From Symsagittifera roscoffensis (taxonomy: Eukaryota > Xenacoelomorpha > Acoela > Convolutidae): a stretch of 64,000 nucleotides of DNA. This document shows positions 10,801 through 17,984 of this stretch, piece after piece; position 1 is the first letter of the stretch; the number at the start of each line of letters is the position of its first letter. The notes under the pieces are model-generated. The model was not told the origin of the DNA and ran no database searches. It saw nothing but the letters and a program-made list of their open reading frames with translations. The position numbers were made by a program, and so were the translations under genes. The stretch lies in contig NC_087063.1 in assembly GCF_963678635.1 (NCBI RefSeq), positions 56,862,759-56,926,758 of the forward strand, read 5' to 3'.

Positions 10801-11120
10801 CTGAGTATTTCCATTTCTAAAGTTGCTCCAGTCAGAGTGCGGTCACTCCTTTTGGATTTATAACCGGTTGACTTTATCCCCGCCATGAGAATGGGTGGCA
10901 CCATCGCTATATCAGTTAATATTCTATCTGTGCCAGACAATTGATAATCACCTTGCCCCAAATCCATGACTTCCTCGACTCGTTTTCTTTTCGCTGAGTT
11001 ACCAGCTTTCATCGATATTTCCGAATCCACTTTCGTCTTTCCAATCCTCCTCGGCATCACTCTGCTGCCTAACTTCATTTTCATCGCATTGATTTTATCA
11101 ATCACCATTTTCGATCGCAT
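7878..11120 (-). CDS. Unknown 1080-residue protein encoded downstream of pol
   Basis: This is an intact ATG-to-stop frame, 433 bp downstream of pol and in the same frame as pol, in the position where env-bearing elements keep env. I do not recognise the protein. It begins with a basic stretch (MPRRIGKTK near residue 23, AKRKRVEE near 43) that could be a nuclear localisation signal. The rest is a mixed helical sequence with several Cys and Trp residues, and the tail (last 15 residues) is acidic. I see no N-terminal signal peptide and no clear membrane anchor. The only strongly hydrophobic run (ITIVIVGVMMAIRW, in the last third) is short, so a typical Env is unlikely. An intact frame this long in a very young element suggests that it is or was selected. 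It could be a captured host or viral gene, or a second structural protein. Confidence 0.85.
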   Translation of the reverse strand: MRSKMVIDKINAMKMKLGSRVMPRRIGKTKVDSEISMKAGNSAKRKRVEEVMDLGQGDYQLSGTDRILTDIAMVPPILMAGIKSTGYKSKRSDRTLTGATLEMEILSQCGESKMRDFKPSPMNHGKGSVAGQLTPVEYNRLTVSETVSIDEPTGGYMEMLEYRNSARGYVMALEEEKAMEGYLETMLQGTTLKQKAYGTLASSDVQAETIEQLVSLPWKAVVLRYFEEEMRTTPRIHAIVAVPYVRTELQLRLAWCMMGLTREEYDSGERKRSKEEKVFLMTNLRDLIVQEGAAVACAKRRDALCFIRFLIEQISVPALSTCVKMLKEGDERTKAMFLLAMLDMQQSKPMRVNMKEPEELEPMKKIDEIRRFSNKELRLTKESMGALPKSSEYCGPIKKKSYSYVSGIIGIAYNPFLSEDIRDCFFDYEQAVLLRFWTSRIVTIKSVNNSQAKLGLVLEEEVTAPSVPKSDKRVEFGLGFSDELLRTSLMAVWELMKPSWCPSPNADSILRATQDIQRELNADCNLRDLNIIYNMMITASKSNGEDKVELPGWGPEDWVKPGSCLAEVCGLEGHVCGSLDCVKTLEKQHKQLTVLFGNVVMKARTETELIADCHGGTDVNLVTALGFYSMFGSLESLLILEQKHEMVTAISVEVFPGVLQTDQKYIGKWREAIETEMNIRHSETYCRPSGARYLVGSMLAPMCKSKYPVHFVAVDVKSTRTIVDQAFSVPKCVRLARMSEKSYELLCKIFSAVPERTKEELESILGKKFMGYVSGNFSDFEKQKQRGSTVTDYNAVDENDEIHRVMMEVEPLLEASGKRNWRSIMLTHDEFPCHCLLQTWWYPKRSNLMLIWDSGELLSMGLPDSSQPITIVIVGVMMAIRWLEAHVRENNRQEAPTREQLQKLDCLKDLDLFETMCKVLNIPMEVKKIWARKRLMPWFRANMTAWLYEYAKKHMSKHGRVYSEYQLDIGAGAFKRAFVTHRNAVTTAVKRISRTSERSGNEKAEMLKEDLERNVTLCLHNSFCRNRESNVDPLPCCKQRVEEQKCWRTASNSVRIVNDVLQDTETESAESASQEEEMEH

Positions 11121-11552
11121 CGTTCCTCTCCTGGTCCTTCAATTCATCCAGGTTGAAATTGTCCATACTGTTCTTTCCAAGTTTGATTTGATTTCGATTT
11201 CAAGTTTTGACTCAAGTGAGCAATTAAATGATCTAGAAAAGAAATCACGAATGTCACACCTGTCAATTTCACCTTAACATACATCGTTAAAATTTGCTTA
11301 AAGACAGTTCAGATAAAAAGATATTTATCCTAAAATTTATTAAAATCAATTGGTTTCTAAAATTTTGGAATTCGACCTAAGATTGGACAGTCCAAACTTT
11401 GGATCTATTCCCAAGATCGTCATTTAGTTGTTCATGGTCACTAACCCCTACTTACCCATGATCTTAATAACCTAACACATAACATAACATAACGCACCTC
11501 TCACATATTACACACAACTTAGTCTTTGGCCTAACACCCTCTCGCACATCAC
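11121..11552 (-). other. Spacer between pol and the unknown ORF
   Basis: This 432-bp AT-rich spacer has no ORF that I can support. It may hold a splice acceptor or internal promoter for the downstream ORF, but no clear signal can be picked out by eye. Confidence 0.5.
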
Positions 11553-14500
11553 TCAGCCTATACTTAAGTAATATTTCTTATGTAGATATACTTGTATGTT
11601 CGTATCAGAGAATATCACGTGTACAAGCGCGTACAATTCCCGAGGATGCAGTCTTCCTCTATTTGGATCGTACACTGGAAGCGAAAGCTCCTTCACGTCC
11701 ATTTCCACAAGGAAGTCCCTCAGCCTCGTCAAAGACAAGACTAGATTTTCTGGGTCCACGTGTTGCTTCTCTGTCGCCCTCGTTACCAGGAAGCACAAGT
11801 ACTTTCCCGTTATCTGCGACACCGCCGGGGGTAAGGCTGCTACGCCCCCTATCCCTGTTCTTTGCTTCCAAAGGAATTCCACGTTTTTGTATTCCCTCTT
11901 AAAATCTGCCGCTAGCGCCGTCCTAAAACTCATGTCTGCGGTGATTGCTATCGCACATGTTCTGTTTGTGAGTATGAAATCACTATCTGTTAGTACTATG
12001 TTACTTGAATATTCATTTGGTAAATTAAAATATGACTCAACTACCCTGCCTATGTCAGGTTTCTTAGGTTCTTCACCTGTTTCTGCTTCTAAGTTTCCTG
12101 TTTCTCTTGCTATTCTCAATTTTTTTATTATCAAGTTTTCAGTGTGGGTAAGTCCTACCCCCACTCCCCGGACAAAAATATCCATCGGCGTCCCCGTCGA
12201 TCGCATACCGGGTATTAAGTCAAGATTAGAAGCTGGAATGAGAAGTTGTCCTTCCTGGGCAGCCCAGGAAGGATCATCTCGTTCGGTCTTAATGTATTTC
12301 GCGCTTTCGCGATCTACGTCTTGAATCGTAACGCTGGTCTTTTCAGGGTCTGATGTCATGTCGTTCAGCCACTCTAAGACACGCAGGTTCGTCAGGTCTT
12401 GTTCATTTGACTGCTGTTGCTCATCGTCGAACTCCACCTCGGGTTTCGACCAGTCGTCAACCCACTCATCGTTGTGATCATCGACTATGTCAATGTCCTG
12501 TGACACTGTTATTTCCTCTAAACCCACTACTTCCTCCACTATTTTCTTTAGATCTATCCTATCCACTACAAAGTCGTCACCGTAAGGATTGTATTTCTTT
12601 CTTAGTCTCGTCCCGTCTTTCTGACGAGTCTGCATCGTGAACGGAAGATCTGGTTCCATGTTCTTGGGAACCTCTGTCTGTTCGGAATCCTGCCAATCTT
12701 CCTCTGCGTAGGGCAAGGTTTCATCGTCCACTTCGATCTGTTCGTTTGGATCCAGGTCCAATGGTGTATCCGTACCTTCCTCTACGACTTCGTTTCCATC
12801 GTTCTTCTCCCTGGTGCCTTTTTCATTGATCTCACAAGCAGGATCCATCATTAGATAATCCCCTTCTTCCATGTCTGCAGGTATACACCAGTCTTCTGTC
12901 GATGGATTGTGTGGCTTGATGTTCTCGTAGTGGGCGGCTCGGCCAGTACTCAGTCTATAAAAGCGTCCCTCTTGGTGCACCTCTGTAATCATGAAGGGTC
13001 CCCTCCACTTCTTCAGAAGCTTTTTTGTCCCTTTCGGTGGTATAACGTTCTGAAATACCCATACGTAGTCTCCCACCGAGTAAGCCTTTGCACCAGCTGC
13101 TTTCTTGTCGAATCTTTTCCTCTGCCTTGCCTGTGCCTGCTGAGTGTTTCGTCTACACAAGTCGTTCAACTCCTGTTGGCGTCTGATCACATCCCTCACG
13201 TAGACCTGTGGGGATGTTTTCTTTCCCTCATACTCTGGGTAGAAGAATGTCATGGGTAAAGACTTTTCGTGTCCAGTTAGCATCATGTGTGGACTGACTC
13301 CAGTGGAGGAGTGTTGCGTGCTATTATAAGCTCCCATCACCTGCGGAAGGTATCTGTCCCAATCGGTCATGTACCTGGAACAATATACTCTCAGCATCGA
13401 CACTAACGTCCTATTCTGTCTTTCCACTAAGCCATTCGTCTGAGGGTGGTATGTCGTGGAGTGAGCCTGAGCGACTTGTGACCGTCTCATAAGCTCTTTC
13501 GTAAGCTCGCCTACGAAAGCCGTTCCATTGTCCGATTGAAACGTCATTGGACAACCATGTCTTGCTATCCACGTATTGATCAGGTGGTCGCATGTCTCTT
13601 CCGCCGAGGCAGTTATGCAGGGCACGGCCTCTGCATACTTCGTGAAGTGATCTATCATGACCAAGACTTGGTTGTAACCGCTGTCTGTCATGCATATCTT
13701 CTGGTGATCTATCTGCACCACCTCGTTGAATTCAGACGACTCAATTGATTGTAAAGGAAATCGCAACTTCCTAGGATCCTTGACCTGTTGGCATGACAGA
13801 CATGCTGTCACCCATTTCTCGCATGCCTTTTTCATCCCAGGCCACTCAAAGCGCTTCAGGATCCTCTGATACACTTTGTCGATCCCTTGATGGCCCATCT
13901 GATCATGCGACCTGAATAATAGTTCTGTCTGATAGAGTTGCGGCAACACTATCGCGTTATATTTGTATAAGACCTTGTCTTCTTCTCTTCTCCTGCAAGC
14001 CACGATCCCGTCCTTGTTCAGATATAATCTCCCCTCCTTCTGCATGAAGTATTGTCTCAGGATCCTATAGCTGTCTTCTTCCAGGTCACCTTTGTCAGGT
14101 GCACCGTTTTCTATCCACCTTTTTAGGTTGCTTGTCATGCGATCATTTCTCTGCGCCCTTAGAAGGTCCGAGAGTCTGTATCTCGCCTTCAAGTACGTCT
14201 TCATGACTCTCATCTGACTGTTCAGCTCGTTGGGCTGATGTGTGTCTTCTTCCATCTTAACGCACCAAATCTTCGCCAACGGTTGTGTTTCTTGTTGAAA
14301 CGGCTGAAGATCAGTCCTGACTACCTCTTTCTGCGGCAACAGGCTTATCGAACGTTTCGATACCGCTATCGTTTCTAAGTCATCCGCTGCGTTGTCAAAG
14401 ACTCTTTCGCTTGGTATTAGGTAGCGATCACTGTCAGGATCCTGGTACACCTCTCTGTCCAGGTTTCTCGCCCGAGTTTCCACTAGTAGCGTGTGTATCG

Positions 14501-16073
14501 CCAGTTCTGACAGTTCTGATCCCGAGGTCGAATCCCTGTCTGAATAGGTGTTCATTCTCGAGCTTTCTGACTTATCATCCGTCGAAGGTGTTGTGCTGGC
14601 GACTGCACGCTCCTCCAGATCATGCCCGTATTTCCTTCGCATCCATCTGAACTCCCCGGACAAAACTTTCTTCTCTAGGTCCTGTTTCTCCTCAGGAATT
14701 TTCTCGTCTATCTCGGACTCCCCGGACAAATTTCCTTGTCCCGGGTGTTGATCTTGTGATCGCTGGTTTTTCTCCTCATCCTTCTCCCCGGACAAATAGT
14801 CTTGCAGCAGATTTTGTTCTACAACTTCACCTTCTTTATCCCGGTCTACAAAAGTGACAGTTTTCTTTTGCCTGCCGCTCTCCTGTCCTTTCTGTCCGTA
14901 AGAAATACTGGTTAAAATCTCTTGGGGTATTGAGGATACTAGTTGCTGAACTATTGTCCTACAATCCCTCTCGTTTTCTTCGTGCTGTCGTCTGGACGGC
15001 ATGATCTTCACCTTCTCACTGACTGTTAGCGATGCCACTGCTGCTGTCCACTCGGGGTCATCCCTGGTCACTTCTCTTTCTAACAATCCACCCAGCATCC
15101 GCATTACTTGTGGTGTGACTTGCACCGTTTTATCCAATAATGAGAGGCTGTTTATATTCATGCGAGAGTGTTCTTGCTGGACCAGGTTCGAGCGCAGCAA
15201 CAAATCTAAGGGGACTGGATCCTCCTTGGACAGGATCTTTATCTCAGCTGCTTTCTCTACAGGTAACTCAGGATGCCCTGGAATTGGATGTCCAGACTTA
15301 TCCAACCATCTCGTTAAGGGAAGCGCTTCATAAGTTTCTTTGTCCAGAAACGAGAATCCCTCCTTTACTTCCGCCTGATTGGCCTGCTTCTGCTCCAATC
15401 TTTCATAGAATTCAGTTTTCTTGCTGAGACTATCAGCATTCTGATGTTTATCACGCAACCTGTGTTCGATTATCATATGGTAGCCATCCAGTCTTACTAT
15501 CCATCTACCAATATAACTCTGATCCATCGAGTAGGTCTTCAACCAGGATAACGCTCTGTTGTCCACGCGTAACTTGAAAGGAGCGCTCCCCAAGTATGCA
15601 CGGTACTTCTCCACAAAGGTAACTACTGCAAACATTTCTGCTTTCGGTGCGCCATATTTCATCTCTGTGTCACTCAAGACTTTGCTGCCGTATGCAATGG
15701 GACGGAGAACTGTTCTTCCGTTCCATTCTTGCTCTTGATGCAATATTCCTGAGATGGCCACCACCGATGCGTCTGTGTCAAGAACATACATGCCCTTTTC
15801 TGTAGGCATGCCCAGCACTGGCGCTTCGCACAGTTCCCGCTTTATGTTCTCGAAAGCAACTTGTGCCTCATCGTTCCATTCGAACTTTTTCCCTTTGTTG
15901 CGCATCAGCTTCTGCATCGGGTACACCTTGTCCGCGTATCCTTTTATGAATTCTCGGTAGTAATTGGCAAACCCTAGGAAGCTCATGAGCTGTGTGTCCG
16001 TTCTAGGAGCTTTCCATGTCAGCACAGCCTCTACTGCTTCTGGATCTGGCCTCACACCATGCCGGTCCACCAT
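11553..16073 (-). CDS. pol: Pol, C-terminal part: RT end, RNase H, integrase, macro-like tail
   Basis: This is the downstream half of pol. Numbering starts from its first Met after the in-frame TGA, although the frame itself is continuous with the upstream half. It starts in the RT connection (FLGFANYYREF) and passes into RNase H (residues ~95-225; DTDAS, AEMF, VDNRAL, ADSLSKK give the D-E-D-D set). A long charged linker follows (~230-700), with three LSGE motifs at about 425-475. Next come an HHCC zinc finger (~718-760) and an integrase core (~780-900) with QIDHQ, SDNGTAF and GLVERQNR, a D-D-35-E spacing. The SH3-like tail is at ~1000-1056. An acidic region and a macro-domain-like module (~1355-1500) end the protein. 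At 1506 codons it is long for a gypsy Pol fragment. All core catalytic residues are present, so the enzyme looks functional apart from the TGA upstream. Confidence 0.93.
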   Translation of the reverse strand: MVDRHGVRPDPEAVEAVLTWKAPRTDTQLMSFLGFANYYREFIKGYADKVYPMQKLMRNKGKKFEWNDEAQVAFENIKRELCEAPVLGMPTEKGMYVLDTDASVVAISGILHQEQEWNGRTVLRPIAYGSKVLSDTEMKYGAPKAEMFAVVTFVEKYRAYLGSAPFKLRVDNRALSWLKTYSMDQSYIGRWIVRLDGYHMIIEHRLRDKHQNADSLSKKTEFYERLEQKQANQAEVKEGFSFLDKETYEALPLTRWLDKSGHPIPGHPELPVEKAAEIKILSKEDPVPLDLLLRSNLVQQEHSRMNINSLSLLDKTVQVTPQVMRMLGGLLEREVTRDDPEWTAAVASLTVSEKVKIMPSRRQHEENERDCRTIVQQLVSSIPQEILTSISYGQKGQESGRQKKTVTFVDRDKEGEVVEQNLLQDYLSGEKDEEKNQRSQDQHPGQGNLSGESEIDEKIPEEKQDLEKKVLSGEFRWMRRKYGHDLEERAVASTTPSTDDKSESSRMNTYSDRDSTSGSELSELAIHTLLVETRARNLDREVYQDPDSDRYLIPSERVFDNAADDLETIAVSKRSISLLPQKEVVRTDLQPFQQETQPLAKIWCVKMEEDTHQPNELNSQMRVMKTYLKARYRLSDLLRAQRNDRMTSNLKRWIENGAPDKGDLEEDSYRILRQYFMQKEGRLYLNKDGIVACRRREEDKVLYKYNAIVLPQLYQTELLFRSHDQMGHQGIDKVYQRILKRFEWPGMKKACEKWVTACLSCQQVKDPRKLRFPLQSIESSEFNEVVQIDHQKICMTDSGYNQVLVMIDHFTKYAEAVPCITASAEETCDHLINTWIARHGCPMTFQSDNGTAFVGELTKELMRRSQVAQAHSTTYHPQTNGLVERQNRTLVSMLRVYCSRYMTDWDRYLPQVMGAYNSTQHSSTGVSPHMMLTGHEKSLPMTFFYPEYEGKKTSPQVYVRDVIRRQQELNDLCRRNTQQAQARQRKRFDKKAAGAKAYSVGDYVWVFQNVIPPKGTKKLLKKWRGPFMITEVHQEGRFYRLSTGRAAHYENIKPHNPSTEDWCIPADMEEGDYLMMDPACEINEKGTREKNDGNEVVEEGTDTPLDLDPNEQIEVDDETLPYAEEDWQDSEQTEVPKNMEPDLPFTMQTRQKDGTRLRKKYNPYGDDFVVDRIDLKKIVEEVVGLEEITVSQDIDIVDDHNDEWVDDWSKPEVEFDDEQQQSNEQDLTNLRVLEWLNDMTSDPEKTSVTIQDVDRESAKYIKTERDDPSWAAQEGQLLIPASNLDLIPGMRSTGTPMDIFVRGVGVGLTHTENLIIKKLRIARETGNLEAETGEEPKKPDIGRVVESYFNLPNEYSSNIVLTDSDFILTNRTCAIAITADMSFRTALAADFKREYKNVEFLWKQRTGIGGVAALPPAVSQITGKYLCFLVTRATEKQHVDPENLVLSLTRLRDFLVEMDVKELSLPVYDPNRGRLHPRELYALVHVIFSDTNIQVYLHKKYYLSIG
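11565..12010 (-). other. Macro-domain-like module at the C-terminus of Pol
   Basis: The last ~145 residues follow the order of a TARG1/Poa1-type macro domain. ITADM...ALAADFKREY fits the first strand, loop and helix. GIGGVAAL then GKYLCFLVTRA fits the central strands. ENLVLSLTRLRDF fits the following helix, and ELSLPVYDPNRGRL fits the strand and loop that carry the catalytic Asp in TARG1. The glycine loop and the GCGLD motif of active family members are not conserved, so ADP-ribose hydrolysis is doubtful, though binding may remain. Assignment is by pattern only. Confidence 0.5.
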
Positions 16074-16124
16074 TCTTCCCAGGTACTTGATCGAATCCCT
16101 AAGGATTTCACATTTCGATGGTTT

Positions 16125-16127
16125 TCA
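16125..16127 (-). other. In-frame TGA interrupting RT
   Basis: The codon lies between RAGLK and KPSKCEIL, where gypsy RTs have a hydrophobic residue. Frames on both sides agree, so a single substitution explains it. Confidence 0.85.
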
Positions 16128-17984
16128 TTTCAAGCCTGCTCTTTTCATACATCCGAAGACCTCATCGAGCCGATCAATGTGATCCTCCAGGGTCGGTGTC
16201 GCTATGACTACATCATCCACGTAGCACATCAAGAGATTCCCGTACTTTTTGGTCACTCCTGTCAAAGCCTGAGCCATCAGCCTTTGAAAAGTTGCTGTTG
16301 CATTGCACAAGCCGAAGGGCATCCTCTTCCACTGGTACAACCCCAATTCGCACGCGAATCCGGTTTTCTCCCTGTCCTTCTTTCGCAGAGGAACCTGCCA
16401 GAAGGCAGAACCCAAGTCCAATGTGGTGAAGAACTTTGCATCACCAAGTTTGGATAGGCTCTCGTCTATTCGTGGTATCGGGTACGCATCTTTAATCGTT
16501 ACCGCGTTCAAGTAACGAAAGTCGCAACAAAATCTAAGCTGCCCCCCTTTCTTTTTCGCCATTACTACTCCGCAAGCCCATGGTGATTTCGAGGGTTCTA
16601 TCATGTCGTATTCAAGCAACATTTCTATTTCCGCTCGGCACGCTTCCGATTTATGTGGCGTCATTCGCCTTGCGCCTTCCCTATGGGGAACGGCGCCCTC
16701 TTCTAGTTCGATTTCGTGTTCGACGAAATTACAGCAACCGATGTCCGCCTTATGTTTTGAAAATACTTCGGCGTTCCGATCTAGGAGGTCCCGCAATTTT
16801 TCAAAATCTCCCTCACCTATTTTTCCTTTTAAATGTTCTATTTCTGGCAAAACTGGTTTGTCAGAATCTAGTTCATATGACGAGGGGCGTTCCGGAAAAT
16901 TCGAGCAGCTTGATAAGCCGTCGTCCGTTTCGGATTTCATTGAAAACAATTTACGAATAGATTTTAATTCATTAATTCTCTTTAAGATTTTATCTTTATT
17001 TGCATGATAAGGACAGTCTTTCACACTATATTTCTTCAAGTTTTGTGTCTCTTCATAGTCGGTCCTCATCGGCAATGCGTAACCAAGCTTCTTTCCACGC
17101 TGGATTGAAACCGTGGTGTCCAGTGTGTTCAACAACACACTGACACACAGTCCGTTTCGCGTTACCGAGAAGCTCCGGCCTAAAATCACCGAACTCTGAC
17201 TATTTGGATTCGGTACTAAGCAAACCTGTTTGCTATCACTTAACGAATTTAAAATTCTCATTCTAAAAATTGCTACTACAGCTTGTCCTGGTTGTAACTT
17301 TACTTTTCTATCCAAAAAAACCGTTACCTTATTTTCATCTGTTATTATCCTATTAATTGGTCTCTTAACATACTTTCGGTCCGGGTTTCTAATCCGTATT
17401 AGACCGTTGTTCAAGTCAATCATCACGTCAAAGTTCCTGACAAAATCTCTGCCCAAGATGAATTGGTCGGCTTCGTCCAGATTCTCTACCACCAAGAAGC
17501 TCATCCAAAGGTTCCGTCCTCCCATGTGAAGGACCGTCACCGGTGTTCTTCCGGCTACGTAGATAGCTCCTCGATTTGCAGCGGCTAGTCGGAGATTCGT
17601 AGGAATCAGATCTTCCCGCGTGAAGCCCATTCTCTCCCAGGTTTTTATCGGCATCACACTCACCACCGCGCCTGTGTCCAGAAGCCCTGTGACTCCGATT
17701 TTTGTTCCGTTGGTGTCAAGCAGGTGTGCTGTCACATCTGCTTCATATCCAATATGTATCGCGTCTTGTTCCATCATGGCGTCATGGCCTATCCTGCGGA
17801 CTTTGAGTTCCTCCTCACACAAATAGATCTGCCCCATTTGGTCATCATTTGTTGTTACATAAGTCCTGGTGTAGATACTGATTCCATCCACGTTCAGCAT
17901 CACTTGATACGGCCCATAGACCTCTAGGTAGCGTCCATGAAGTTTCTTCATGCGAGGGCCACCCGTCGTTAGTAGTGCTCGCAC
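16125..17984 (-). CDS. pol: Pol, N-terminal part: aspartic protease and reverse transcriptase
   Basis: This frame carries a retropepsin-like protease (DTGAVVSVMP at residues 103-112, then ILGRDF) and the RT fingers and palm. CCDFRYLN, FTTLDLGSAFWQVPL, MPFGLCNATATFQRL and YVDD (588-591) identify it as Ty3/gypsy RT. The listed start is a GTG inside the gag overlap. The frame is open from just after a TGA near 18010, so translation probably enters from gag by a +1 shift rather than starting here. It stops at a TGA after RAGLK, in the middle of RT, and the same frame continues at once with KPSKCEIL. The stop therefore interrupts a continuous pol and probably inactivates this copy. Confidence 0.93.
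   Translation of the reverse strand: MRALLTTGGPRMKKLHGRYLEVYGPYQVMLNVDGISIYTRTYVTTNDDQMGQIYLCEEELKVRRIGHDAMMEQDAIHIGYEADVTAHLLDTNGTKIGVTGLLDTGAVVSVMPIKTWERMGFTREDLIPTNLRLAAANRGAIYVAGRTPVTVLHMGGRNLWMSFLVVENLDEADQFILGRDFVRNFDVMIDLNNGLIRIRNPDRKYVKRPINRIITDENKVTVFLDRKVKLQPGQAVVAIFRMRILNSLSDSKQVCLVPNPNSQSSVILGRSFSVTRNGLCVSVLLNTLDTTVSIQRGKKLGYALPMRTDYEETQNLKKYSVKDCPYHANKDKILKRINELKSIRKLFSMKSETDDGLSSCSNFPERPSSYELDSDKPVLPEIEHLKGKIGEGDFEKLRDLLDRNAEVFSKHKADIGCCNFVEHEIELEEGAVPHREGARRMTPHKSEACRAEIEMLLEYDMIEPSKSPWACGVVMAKKKGGQLRFCCDFRYLNAVTIKDAYPIPRIDESLSKLGDAKFFTTLDLGSAFWQVPLRKKDREKTGFACELGLYQWKRMPFGLCNATATFQRLMAQALTGVTKKYGNLLMCYVDDVVIATPTLEDHIDRLDEVFGCMKRAGLK

Noticed and set aside
7878-11120. Reading the unknown ORF as an envelope gene
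   Set aside because: The position suits env, but there is no N-terminal signal peptide, no clear transmembrane anchor near the C-terminus and no furin-like site in context.
11596-12324. 242-codon plus-strand frame opposite the end of pol
   Set aside because: It is the antisense of the macro-like tail of Pol. Its composition is Ser/Phe-rich, as expected of a shadow frame.
16125-16127. TGA decoded as Trp under a variant genetic code
   Set aside because: The position calls for a hydrophobic residue but not Trp. Trp is written TGG throughout the element, and genuine ORFs of the window do not use TGA internally.
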